Assembly: GCA_031389585.1 (NCBI GenBank)
Contig: JANMSS010000269.1
Coordinates: 1 to 9,990 of the forward strand
Direction: 5' to 3'
Length of the DNA: 9,990 nucleotides
Source: CADEEN01 sp031389585
Lineage (GTDB): Bacteria; Pseudomonadota; Gammaproteobacteria; Burkholderiales; Burkholderiaceae_C
In this document: one piece after another, positions 1-5,780 of the stretch
Numbering within the stretch: position 1 is the stretch's first letter
Layout of the letters: every line of letters starts with the position of its first letter
Position numbers and translations under genes: made by a program
Notes under the pieces: model-generated
Database searches by the model: none
The model's input: the letters and a program-made list of their open reading frames with translations, nothing else
What the model was told of the DNA's origin: nothing

Positions 1-166
1 ACTGGCCGCCACGCCCACGGCTCACTGGCTCGAGTACGTCGATTGGGCCGATGTGCTGCTCAACGAGCCCTTGCGCATCGAGAACGGCTGCGCCGTGGTG
101 CCGGAGCGCCCTGGCACGGGCCTGAGCTGGGACGAGCGCGCGGTGGCGAAGTACCGCCTCGAGTAA
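1..166 (+). CDS. C-terminus of a mandelate racemase/muconate lactonizing enzyme family protein (partial)
   Basis: Only the last 54 residues are present; the reading frame is open from base 2 to a TAA at 164-166. The tail reads HWLEYVDWADVLLNEPLRIE, then a VPERPGTGLSWDERAVAKY-type ending. This matches the C-terminus of the enolase superfamily (MR/MLE group), where a P-x-RPG-x-GL-x-W/F-D segment closes the TIM barrel. Family members abstract a proton alpha to a carboxylate with Mg2+, mostly acting on sugar acids or aromatic-acid intermediates. The catalytic residues lie upstream of the window, so the substrate cannot be assigned. The gene ends 19 bases from the convergent nitrile hydratase beta gene. 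Family assignment is fairly sure, subgroup unknown. Confidence 0.8.
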   Translation, partial: LAATPTAHWLEYVDWADVLLNEPLRIENGCAVVPERPGTGLSWDERAVAKYRLE

Positions 167-185
167 ACCTTAGCCCACGCAGGAT

Positions 186-803
186 TTATTCCGAGCGCTC
201 CAGGTAACTCTGGAACACGCCGGCATGCACCAAGGCCTGATCGGCCGAATCGGGCCAGAGCTCTGCGGTAGTGAAACGCACATCGAAGGTCGGCTCGTCG
301 GCCGCGGGCACGCCATGCGCGTGGGCATCGGGGAACGGGTAGGCCGGTGACACACCGACCACGACACCTTGTTTGCCGCGGATGTAGGCCGGCATGCGCG
401 CATGGCCGGGCACATGGTCCAGTCGAACCCTGACGCGGTCGCCCACCTTGAAGTGCTCGCGATCCGGCGCGTTCGAGCGTCCCGGTGCACTGGGCAGGGC
501 CAGCGGAAATACGCCACCCGCGCGGCGCTCGAGTTCCTCGTGCGTGACGACGCCCTTCTCGACGCACAGCGTGGCCAGGCTGGTCAGCGTGCGCTCGTAG
601 TAGCTCGCCGCCATGTAGTGGCGCGGCTCCATGCGCTCGATGGCATGGCGGTACTCGTCCATGTTGAACACGCCTTGCCTGACCGCGAGGCCGTAGAGCG
701 CGTTGACCCGCTTTTCCCACGCCGCATGAAAGGTCTGCGCCGTCGGCGAGTGGCGCACCGGGCCGAAGCCCTGTTTGCCGCCGAGATCGTGAATGCCGTC
801 CAT
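186..803 (-). CDS. nthB: Nitrile hydratase subunit beta
   Basis: A 205-residue beta subunit of the alpha/beta nitrile hydratase, which hydrates nitriles to amides in the cytoplasm. The start MDGIHDLGGKQGFGPV is the classic beta-subunit N-terminus, so the ATG at 801-803 is chosen although the frame stays open to 1247 through the alpha gene in another register. Family landmarks are DEYR-x4-ERMEPRHYM (residues 49-64), YYER (68-71), a VGDRVRVR segment (120-127), VPGHARMPAYIRG (131-143) and the YPFPDAHAHG loop. R52 and R136 align, from memory of the Rhodococcus Fe enzyme, with the two arginines (R56, R141) that bond the oxidised cysteines of alpha. It starts 23 bases after the alpha stop with only a weak ribosome site. 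The order alpha then beta is usual. The gene is terminal in its operon; no activator gene follows. Confidence 0.95.
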   Translation of the reverse strand: MDGIHDLGGKQGFGPVRHSPTAQTFHAAWEKRVNALYGLAVRQGVFNMDEYRHAIERMEPRHYMAASYYERTLTSLATLCVEKGVVTHEELERRAGGVFPLALPSAPGRSNAPDREHFKVGDRVRVRLDHVPGHARMPAYIRGKQGVVVGVSPAYPFPDAHAHGVPAADEPTFDVRFTTAELWPDSADQALVHAGVFQSYLERSE

Positions 804-826
804 GGCCGAGCCTATGCCTTGTGCCG

Positions 827-1441
827 CTACAGGCGCGCCACGCCGATCATCGAATCCTTGGTCACGATCGCGGCCAGCCGCGCCTCCGACCAGCCGATCG
901 TCTCGGTGGGTTGAAGCGGCAGCACGATGTAGCGCGTATCCGCGGTGGTGTCCCAGACCCGGATCTCGATCTCGGGCGCGAGGTCCAGGCCCATCTCCTT
1001 GAGCACGGTGCGCGACTCGCGAACCACGCGGGCGCGGTATTCGAGGTCTTTGTACCAATCGGGCGGCAGGCCGATGACCGTGAACGCGGTGCACGAGCAC
1101 AGGGTGCAGCAGATCACGTTGTGCACCGCTGCTGTGTTCTCCAGCACCACCAGATGGCGGTGGTGGCGCGGCATCTCGATGCCCAATTCGGCCACGGCGG
1201 CGATGCCATTGGCTAACAGGCGCTGCCGAAAGGCCGCGTCGGTCCAAGCCTTGGCCACCACGCGTGCGCCGTTCTGCGGCACCCAGGCTTCTTCGGCCAG
1301 GTGCGTGGCCTGCACAATGGACTCGCCGGCCTTCATGCCGCGCTCTTCGAGCACGGCCTCGATGGCCTGAACCCGCTGTTCGACAGGTGCGAGGGTCCGG
1401 TGCTCGCGGTGCGAATCGGACAGGGTCGGCGCTTTCTGCAT
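827..1441 (-). CDS. nthA: Nitrile hydratase subunit alpha (metal-binding subunit)
   Basis: A 204-residue alpha subunit carrying the claw-setting motif at residues 111-117 (Cys-Cys-Thr-Leu-Cys-Ser-Cys, bases 1091-1111). C112, C115 and C117, with backbone amides, are the expected ligands of low-spin Co(III) or Fe(III). In the family the second and third cysteines of the motif are oxidised to sulfinate and sulfenate. Thr113 is the residue usual in cobalt enzymes (Ser in iron ones). The segment after the motif, CTAFTVIGLPPDWYKDLEYR and onward to a TRY-x-VLP and IVTKDSMIGVA ending, resembles the iron-type Rhodococcus sequence. The N-terminal half (NGARVVAKAWTD, ENTAAVHN) is nearer cobalt-type. Residue 111 is Cys where Val is usual. 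The gene starts 23 bases after the upstream SnoaL-like gene and 23 bases precede beta, so it looks co-transcribed. Activity is confidently assigned, metal is not. Confidence 0.95.
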   Translation of the reverse strand: MQKAPTLSDSHREHRTLAPVEQRVQAIEAVLEERGMKAGESIVQATHLAEEAWVPQNGARVVAKAWTDAAFRQRLLANGIAAVAELGIEMPRHHRHLVVLENTAAVHNVICCTLCSCTAFTVIGLPPDWYKDLEYRARVVRESRTVLKEMGLDLAPEIEIRVWDTTADTRYIVLPLQPTETIGWSEARLAAIVTKDSMIGVARL

Positions 1442-1464
1442 GCTGGATTGGCGGCCCGGAGGTG

Positions 1465-1896
1465 CTATTTCTTGTTCTGCAGCCGGCTCACGATATCGAC
1501 CATCGCCGGCGCCACGTCGGTGTGGTGATGGACGATCTTCCAGCCGCCTGCTTCACGGCGATAGATGTTGGTGACGCGATGGTCCAGGTCGACCTTCGTG
1601 CCGGCAAATGTGGCCGGCCCGCGCTCGTACCCCAGCTCATAGGCCAGGTCGCCGACGACCGTGATGACCTGATCGTCCAGCCGGATCTTTCCCGCCGAGG
1701 CAATCTGCGCCACCTGGGCAAACGATCCGCGGACACTTTCCCAACCGACTTCCCGTCCGCCGATCGGATGCATCGTGGTCACGCCTGGCGTTTGCGACCA
1801 GATGTCCGAGAGTTGACTGGCATCGCCATTGGCCATACGGTTCAACGCTGCGTAGAACTGCGTTGATGCGGCGCGGACTTCGTCGTCTTTGGGCAT
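1465..1896 (-). CDS. SnoaL/NTF2-like (DUF4440-type) protein heading the nitrile hydratase operon
   Basis: A 143-residue protein of the NTF2-like, SnoaL/ketosteroid-isomerase superfamily. Evidence is the length, an N-terminal helix with FYAALNRMANGD (residues 14-25), a DIWSQTPGVTTMHPIGG stretch, and the C-terminal strands ending GGWKIVHHHTDVAP, a hallmark of SnoaL_3/DUF4440 members. There is no signal peptide, so it is cytoplasmic. The frame is open to 1986, but the ATG at 1894-1896 is preferred: GGAGA lies 6 bases upstream (1903-1907) and the 30-residue extension is Arg-rich and unlike the family. It is first in an apparent operon with nthA and nthB, 23 bases apart. The fold can be a small-molecule isomerase or hydrolase, or a non-catalytic binding domain. 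A role in nitrile or amide metabolism is inferred from context only. Confidence 0.85.
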   Translation of the reverse strand: MPKDDEVRAASTQFYAALNRMANGDASQLSDIWSQTPGVTTMHPIGGREVGWESVRGSFAQVAQIASAGKIRLDDQVITVVGDLAYELGYERGPATFAGTKVDLDHRVTNIYRREAGGWKIVHHHTDVAPAMVDIVSRLQNKK

Positions 1897-1902
1897 GAGA
1901 TG

Positions 1903-1907
1903 TCTCC
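1903..1907 (-). promoter_or_regulatory. Ribosome binding site GGAGA that fixes the SnoaL-like start
   Basis: On the minus strand GGAGA is followed by six bases and the ATG at 1896. It supports the 143-residue form over the longer open frame reaching 1986. I see no convincing sigma70 promoter in the rest of the 1897-2089 gap, so the operon promoter is undefined. Confidence 0.6.
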
Positions 1908-2069
1908 GTGGAGCGGATGCGATTGAGGGGCGAACCACGACCTTGATGCTGAGCGCAGAACACAAGGCGAGAGGCGAATGTGCCACTGACTCTGGTTGCA
2001 GGCAAGGACGACCCCATCGCCGCCCTGCCCGCTCAATCCGCCGGCGTGCCGCAACTCAGGTTGGCCACG

Positions 2070-2089
2070 GCGCAGCGTGAGCGCTGCGC
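2070..2089 (-). terminator. Perfect 8-bp hairpin directly after the glycine-zipper gene stop
   Basis: GCGCAGCG (2070-2077) and CGCTGCGC (2082-2089) form a perfect 8-bp stem around a 4-base loop. On the minus strand the stem begins at the base right after the TGA (2092-2090) of the glycine-zipper gene. No run of T follows in that direction, so it is not a textbook intrinsic terminator. It could instead stabilise the 3' end of the transcript or separate the gene from the SnoaL/nitrile hydratase operon downstream. Confidence 0.4.
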
Positions 2090-2902
2090 TCAGCGCCCGC
2101 GCCAGCGGTAACCGCCGTGGCGGACGACGCCGTGGTGAACGCCATAGCCGATCAAGGCGCCCAGCACCAGGCCCGTGCCGAACTGCGGATAGCCGGGCTC
2201 GTAATACACGGGCGCCTGCGCCGGGTAGGTTTCGTACACCGGCTCGGGATAGCCTTGATAGATTGGCCGTTCGACATACACCGGCGGCTGGCGCGATGCC
2301 ACCGGCGGGCCGCTGCGCGCGCGTGGCGGCGGCGCGTACTGCGGCGGCGCCACGTCGCCTTCGGCGGAGGCTTGCACCTGCACCTGCACGTAGCGGCCCG
2401 GGTCCTGGCGCATCTGGGTCGTGTATTGCCGGCCGGCGTATTCATAGACCACGCTGTACGCGCTGGTCCGGTCCTCGTAGGCGTTCTCGGTCGTGCAGCG
2501 GCGCACGTTCTGAACGTAGGTGCCCTGTCCGCCCGATTCGATGTTGTCGCCGACCGCCGCGCCGCCGATCACGCCAATGGCGGTCGCCGCAGCGCGCCCG
2601 CCGCCGGCGCCGATGGCATTGCCGATGGCGCCCCCCGCGATCGCGCCGATCAGCGCCCCGGCACCCGAGGGCTGCCGACGCACCGCGACCGGCTCGTCCT
2701 GGCAGACCCGGCGCGCAATCGCCACCTGCTGGACAATCGGTGTGACAGAGATGACGGTGCCGCGGTCGGTTTCAAAAGGCGCCGGCGGCACCGCCGTGTG
2801 TTGGTCGTAAGGCCGGCTGCGTGAGGACGTTTGCGCCAGGCTCGGGCTCGCCAGGGCAACTGCGGTCAATACCAGCGTGGAGGCAACGGCTACGGTCTTC
2901 AT
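2090..2902 (-). CDS. Secreted glycine-zipper 2TM domain protein with Tyr/Pro-rich tail
   Basis: A 270-residue exported protein. Residues 1-23 form a signal peptide (Lys2, a hydrophobic core, then SLA before Gln24), with no lipobox cysteine. A glycine zipper spans about 79-118 (GAGALIGAIAGGAIGNAIG, then GVIGGAAVGDN), typical of the Rickettsia 17-kDa antigen-like/2TM family that sits in or at the outer membrane. C67 and C136 flank the zipper and could form a disulfide. After an YSVVYEYAGRQYTTQM-type beta region, residues 185-240 are rich in Pro and Tyr with repeated PVY units. A second hydrophobic Gly-rich segment (243-256, GLVLGALIGYGV) precedes a basic His/Arg tail. The ATG at 2900-2902 is the only start giving a signal peptide; its ribosome site is weak. 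Structural envelope protein is the likely role; the molecular function is unknown. Confidence 0.85.
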   Translation of the reverse strand: MKTVAVASTLVLTAVALASPSLAQTSSRSRPYDQHTAVPPAPFETDRGTVISVTPIVQQVAIARRVCQDEPVAVRRQPSGAGALIGAIAGGAIGNAIGAGGGRAAATAIGVIGGAAVGDNIESGGQGTYVQNVRRCTTENAYEDRTSAYSVVYEYAGRQYTTQMRQDPGRYVQVQVQASAEGDVAPPQYAPPPRARSGPPVASRQPPVYVERPIYQGYPEPVYETYPAQAPVYYEPGYPQFGTGLVLGALIGYGVHHGVVRHGGYRWRGR

Positions 2903-3078
2903 GGCAATCCAATCTCAAAGAGTTGGGAGCCCCACCGGGCCCATGGCCCGATGCTACGCGTTGCCCAGCGCCAATGCATTGCGCCAAGGTAAAGCTGTGA
3001 TGCCAAGTGCAACGATCGCGCAGCGCTTGGGGCGTAAACGTGACCTGCTTCTGAACTTGGGCAGCGAGATCCAGCGAC
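2903..3078. other. 176-base intergenic gap upstream of the glycine-zipper gene
   Basis: No reading frame or RNA gene is recognisable. It should contain the glycine-zipper gene promoter, but I see no convincing -35/-10 pair. A 6-bp hairpin, CGGGCC/GGCCCG with a 3-base loop (2936-2950), lies in the presumed leader. A TTGGCGC word occurs twice around 2970-2990 on the minus strand. Confidence 0.3.
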
Positions 3079-3921
3079 TCAGCACTGCCCTGTGGCCGGG
3101 CATCGCGCGGACTGGATGGCCTGCGCGAAGAAGATTTCGCGCCTGAGCAGCCCACACGCAACCGCAGCGCGCGTGCTACGGCGGCGCTCCAGGCGCTCGG
3201 CATAGTCGTTCGCACCCAGAAGCTCGACCAGCATGCTGCGCCGCGCGTGGGACTCCGCTAGTAGAACGTCCATGCAGCGAGTGAATTCGGCAGTCACGTT
3301 GATGCGTTCATGCACATGCCAGCCGCTCTCAGCGAGAAGCACTGCATAGTCCGCTCCCACGTCGGGATGCGGCGGGCCGCTGCGCTTCAGCAGTCGACGC
3401 TCGTCGTCGCCGGCAGGTTCACGGGCGAGCGTGATGACCGAGAACTCCATGCGGGCCCCGGCGCGCGCAACGCGCCTGCATTCGCGCAGCATCTCTGGCT
3501 TGCGGCCCATGCAGCACAGGACGTCGGCATGGTGGATGCGGTCGAACGAATGATCAGCGAACGGCAACGCCGTACCGTCGGCGGCCAAGATGCTGCAACA
3601 GCCGCTCAAGCCATCCTGCTCGGCGCGTTCGCGTGCAATGCGCAACCCCGACAGAGGCAGGTCGGTGAGCACCACGTCGCAGCCCGACAATGTCGCCAGG
3701 AACAGCCCCGGCCATCCCGAGCCCGAGCCGACTTCCAGTAGGCGCCGGCCGCGCCCGAGCTCGAGCCGAGCTGCCAACTGTTCGGCCTGCGCACGCGTTG
3801 TCCAACTTGTCGCGCCGTAGTCGCAGCCGCGCACGCAGCGCTCGATCTCGCGCATCAGCGGCGCCTGTGCGATCTCGTAGTCGCGCTCGAAGTCGCAGGC
3901 AGCACCCACAAAAGCGGACAT
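3079..3921 (-). CDS. Class I SAM-dependent methyltransferase
   Basis: A 280-residue protein with a Methyltransf_11-type Rossmann domain. The SAM-binding motif I is LLEVGSGSGWPG (61-72). An acidic residue after strand 2 (VVLTDLP, D87) would bind the ribose. AADGTALPFADHSFDRIHHAD (113-133) supplies the motif II/III region, and MLRECRRVARAGARMEFSV (144-162) is the post-III segment. The N-terminus has a Tyr/Trp-rich segment near 35-41 and the C-terminal 80 residues are Arg/Glu-rich, probably the substrate lid. GAGGGG lies 7 bases before the ATG at 3919-3921, giving a well-supported start. It is divergent from the DUF971 gene across 45 bases. DUF971 genes in betaproteobacteria often neighbour ubiE, but this protein does not look like UbiE and is in the opposite orientation. 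Substrate unknown. Confidence 0.85.
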   Translation of the reverse strand: MSAFVGAACDFERDYEIAQAPLMREIERCVRGCDYGATSWTTRAQAEQLAARLELGRGRRLLEVGSGSGWPGLFLATLSGCDVVLTDLPLSGLRIARERAEQDGLSGCCSILAADGTALPFADHSFDRIHHADVLCCMGRKPEMLRECRRVARAGARMEFSVITLAREPAGDDERRLLKRSGPPHPDVGADYAVLLAESGWHVHERINVTAEFTRCMDVLLAESHARRSMLVELLGANDYAERLERRRSTRAAVACGLLRREIFFAQAIQSARCPATGQC

Positions 3922-3928
3922 GACGGAA

Positions 3929-3934
3929 CCCCTC
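3929..3934 (-). promoter_or_regulatory. Strong ribosome binding site of the methyltransferase gene
   Basis: GAGGGG on the minus strand with a 7-base spacer to the ATG at 3921. It supports that start and fills much of the 45-base divergent spacer. Confidence 0.65.
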
Positions 3935-3937
3935 GAT

Positions 3938-3955
3938 TAGGTTGTCGCAGACCTA
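3938..3955. promoter_or_regulatory. Inverted repeat in the divergent spacer (possible operator)
   Basis: TAGGT (3938-3942) and ACCTA (3951-3955) form a 5-bp dyad with an 8-base centre. It lies in the 45-base spacer between the methyltransferase and DUF971 genes and overlaps the candidate -10 box. The position suits a repressor site serving both genes, but a 5-bp dyad can arise by chance. Confidence 0.3.
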
Positions 3956-3959
3956 TACT
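3954..3959 (+). promoter_or_regulatory. Candidate -10 box TATACT for the DUF971 gene, possibly leaderless
   Basis: TATACT ends 7 bases before the A of the DUF971 ATG (3967), the usual distance from a -10 box to the transcription start. No Shine-Dalgarno is visible there, which fits a leaderless mRNA. I see no good -35 at 16-18 bases (3931-3936 reads CCTCGA). Confidence 0.35.
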
Positions 3960-3966
3960 TGAACAC

Positions 3967-4362
3967 ATGGCAACGCCTTACCCCACCGACATCAAGGTGC
4001 ACCAGAAATCGCGCGTGATGGAGGTGGCGTTTTCGGACGGCAAACGCTTCGAATTGAGTTTTGAATTGCTGCGCGTTTACTCGCCTTCGGCCGAAGTGCG
4101 CGGGCACGGCGCCGGGCAAGAGGTGCTGCAGGTCGGCATGCGCGAGATTGACATTCCGGCGCTCGAACCGGTCGGTAATTACGCCGTGCAGCCGACTTTC
4201 TCCGACGGGCATTCCACCGGGATCTACTCGTGGGACTACCTGTATTGGTTGGGCAGCGAGCGTGACAAGCTGTGGAGCGAGTACCTCGCGCGCATGCAGG
4301 CCGCGGGCGCCAGCCGCGAGCCCGGCGCTGTGCCTTTCGATCAGCGGCCGAAATCGAAGTAA
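3967..4362 (+). CDS. DUF971 (gamma-butyrobetaine hydroxylase-like N-terminal domain) protein
   Basis: A 131-residue single-domain protein. Residues 8-100 carry the DUF971/GBBH-like N-terminal pattern: an I-x-VH-x-KSR-x-MEVAFSDG start, FELSFELLRVYSPSAEVRGHG (28-48), and GNYAVQPTFSDGHSTGIYSW followed by DYLYWLG. The domain also occurs at the N-terminus of gamma-butyrobetaine hydroxylases and attached to some Mrp/ApbC proteins. As a stand-alone protein its role is not established. The ATG at 3967 is the only start fitting the family N-terminus and lacks a visible Shine-Dalgarno. It is followed 59 bases later by the ATP-grasp gene on the same strand rather than by ubiE. No signal peptide or membrane segment. 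Confidence 0.9.
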   Translation: MATPYPTDIKVHQKSRVMEVAFSDGKRFELSFELLRVYSPSAEVRGHGAGQEVLQVGMREIDIPALEPVGNYAVQPTFSDGHSTGIYSWDYLYWLGSERDKLWSEYLARMQAAGASREPGAVPFDQRPKSK

Positions 4363-4421
4363 CCAAGCCCCGACGCACGCACCAGCGCGAACTGCCGCGC
4401 GCATCGCTTCGAAAGCCGCCG

Positions 4422-5690
4422 ATGACCCAGCGCGTGCTGCTGCTGCTGCCCACCACCGGCTACCGCAATGGCGACTTCCTGGCCGCGGCGCGAAAGCTTG
4501 GCATCGAGATCGTCGCCGCGGCCGACTACTGCCACCGTCTCGCACCGGCCTGGGGCTTGCCGCCCGTCATGGCGCTGCATTTCGACCAACCCGCTGGCGC
4601 GGCAGACACCGTGCTGCGCGAGACCGGCGGTGCCTTCGATGCGGTGCTGGCGGTGGACGATTCGGGCCTGGCGCTGGCCGCGCTGCTCAACCAGCGCCTG
4701 GGCCTGCCGGGCAACAGCGCCGAGGCCGTCGACCGCGTGCGCGACAAGCTGGCATTTCGCCAGCTGCTTCAAGCGCAGGGCCTGCCGTGCCCCGCCTTCC
4801 ACCACCTGCCCAGCGGGACAGACCCGCGCAGACTGCTGCCCGCGCTGGACTTCCCGGTCGTCGTCAAGGCCAGGCGGCTTGCAGGCAGCCGCGGCGTGAT
4901 CCGCGCTGATGATGAGGCCACCCTGCTGCAGGCCGTGCAGCGCGTTCGTACTGTCCAGGCCCGCGCCGACCGCGACGCGCAAGCACTGGGCCTGGTCATC
5001 GAGAGCTTCATCCGCGGTCGCGAATTTGCGCTCGAGGGCAGCCTCAGCCGCGGCGAGCTGACCACGCTGGCCCTATTCGACAAGCCCGATCCGCTCGACG
5101 GGCCGTACTTCGAAGAGACGCTCTACGTCACGCCCTCGCGGCTGCCGTCGGCACTGCAACAAGGCATCCACGACGAAGTGGCTCGCGCCTGCCGCGCCGC
5201 CGGCCTGCACAGCGGGCCCATCCACGCCGAAGCGCGCGTCAACGAGCAAGGCGGCATCTGGTTGCTCGAGATCGCGCCCCGCTCGATCGGCGGGCTGTGC
5301 GGGCGCGTGCTGACCGATTCGCTCGGGATGAGCCTGGAGGAGCTGATCCTGCGCGGCCTGTTGGGGCTGCCGGTGCAGCTGCCGCACGGCGCCGCCAGCG
5401 AGCGTGCGGCGGCAGGGGTGATGATGATTCCGATCCCGCGGCGCGGGATATTCAGCGGCGTGCGTGGGCTCGAGCAGGCGCGGGCGGTGCCGGGCGTCAC
5501 GGGCGTGACCCTGACGGCCGAGCTGGGGCAGATCATGGCGCCGCCGCCCGATGGCGGGAGCTACCTGGGGTTCGTCTTTGCCGCGGAGGCGACGCCGGCG
5601 GATGTGGAGGCCGTACTGCGCCTGGCCCACACCAAGCTCGACTTCGACATCCGGCCGGACTATGCCGCGGTGCCCGGGCCTGCAGGCTGA
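4422..5690 (+). CDS. ATP-grasp carboxylate-amine ligase-like protein with LAL-type C-terminus
   Basis: A 422-residue ATP-grasp enzyme. Residues 1-105 form a Rossmann-like preATP domain (RVLLLLPTTGYRNGDFL, then AVDDSGLALAALLNQRLGLPG). The ATP-grasp fold follows: VVVKARRLAGSRGV (146-159, K149 as ATP-binding Lys), LVIESFIRGREFALEG (191-206) for adenine and ribose, HAEARV (E270) and LLEIAPRSIGGLCGR (281-295, E283, R287) for Mg2+ and phosphate. The C-terminal 110 residues (AAGVMMIPIPRRGIF, VTLTAELGQIMAPPPDGGSYLGFVFA) resemble the LAL_C2 domain of L-amino acid ligases such as BacD. A reaction joining a carboxylate to an amine through an acyl phosphate is likely; the substrates are unknown. The frame is open upstream to 4272, but the ATG at 4422 begins the conserved core and avoids overlap with DUF971. 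Confidence 0.88.
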   Translation: MTQRVLLLLPTTGYRNGDFLAAARKLGIEIVAAADYCHRLAPAWGLPPVMALHFDQPAGAADTVLRETGGAFDAVLAVDDSGLALAALLNQRLGLPGNSAEAVDRVRDKLAFRQLLQAQGLPCPAFHHLPSGTDPRRLLPALDFPVVVKARRLAGSRGVIRADDEATLLQAVQRVRTVQARADRDAQALGLVIESFIRGREFALEGSLSRGELTTLALFDKPDPLDGPYFEETLYVTPSRLPSALQQGIHDEVARACRAAGLHSGPIHAEARVNEQGGIWLLEIAPRSIGGLCGRVLTDSLGMSLEELILRGLLGLPVQLPHGAASERAAAGVMMIPIPRRGIFSGVRGLEQARAVPGVTGVTLTAELGQIMAPPPDGGSYLGFVFAAEATPADVEAVLRLAHTKLDFDIRPDYAAVPGPAG

Positions 5691-5727
5691 GGCGGGTGAG
5701 GACTCGCTCGACCGCCCGCAACGTCAA

Positions 5728-5747
5728 CCGCGGCCGCAGCGCCGCGG
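5728..5747. terminator. Hairpin between convergent ATP-grasp and DUF1161 genes
   Basis: CCGCGGC (5728-5734) pairs perfectly with GCCGCGG (5741-5747) over a 6-base loop, inside the 90-base convergent gap. It could end transcription from either side, though no T-run follows on either strand. A second small stem, GCGGCA/TGCCGC (5764-5776), sits just past the DUF1161 stop. High GC makes such stems common. Confidence 0.3.
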
Positions 5748-5780
5748 CGTGCCCGAAGTCGCTGCGGCAGTGCCGCTGGA

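Noticed and set aside
22..720. 232-residue minus-strand open frame running under nitrile hydratase beta
   Set aside because: It is an off-frame shadow of nthB that also crosses the convergent enolase-superfamily tail; composition is Arg-rich with no domain.
804..1247. In-frame extension of nitrile hydratase beta to 353 residues, suggesting an alpha-beta fusion
   Set aside because: The extra 148 residues are an off-frame reading of the alpha gene (Arg/Gly/His-rich, no family resemblance), and MDGIHDL at 803 is the canonical beta start. The two subunits are separate genes with a 23-base gap.
1897..1986. 30-residue N-terminal extension of the SnoaL-like protein
   Set aside because: A GGAGA ribosome site is correctly spaced before the inner ATG, and the extension has no family match.
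1996..2745. 249-residue plus-strand open frame
   Set aside because: It is antisense to the glycine-zipper gene, Arg/Pro-rich and without motifs, while the minus-strand product has a signal peptide and family features.
2936..2950. 6-bp hairpin CGGGCC/GGCCCG upstream of the glycine-zipper gene as a regulatory element
   Set aside because: It is short, GC-only and in the leader of a gene with no defined promoter. Such stems are frequent at this base composition.
4272..4421. Upstream extension of the ATP-grasp protein by 50 residues
   Set aside because: It would overlap the end of DUF971, is Arg-rich and has no resemblance to ATP-grasp N-termini. The conserved core begins right at ATG 4422.
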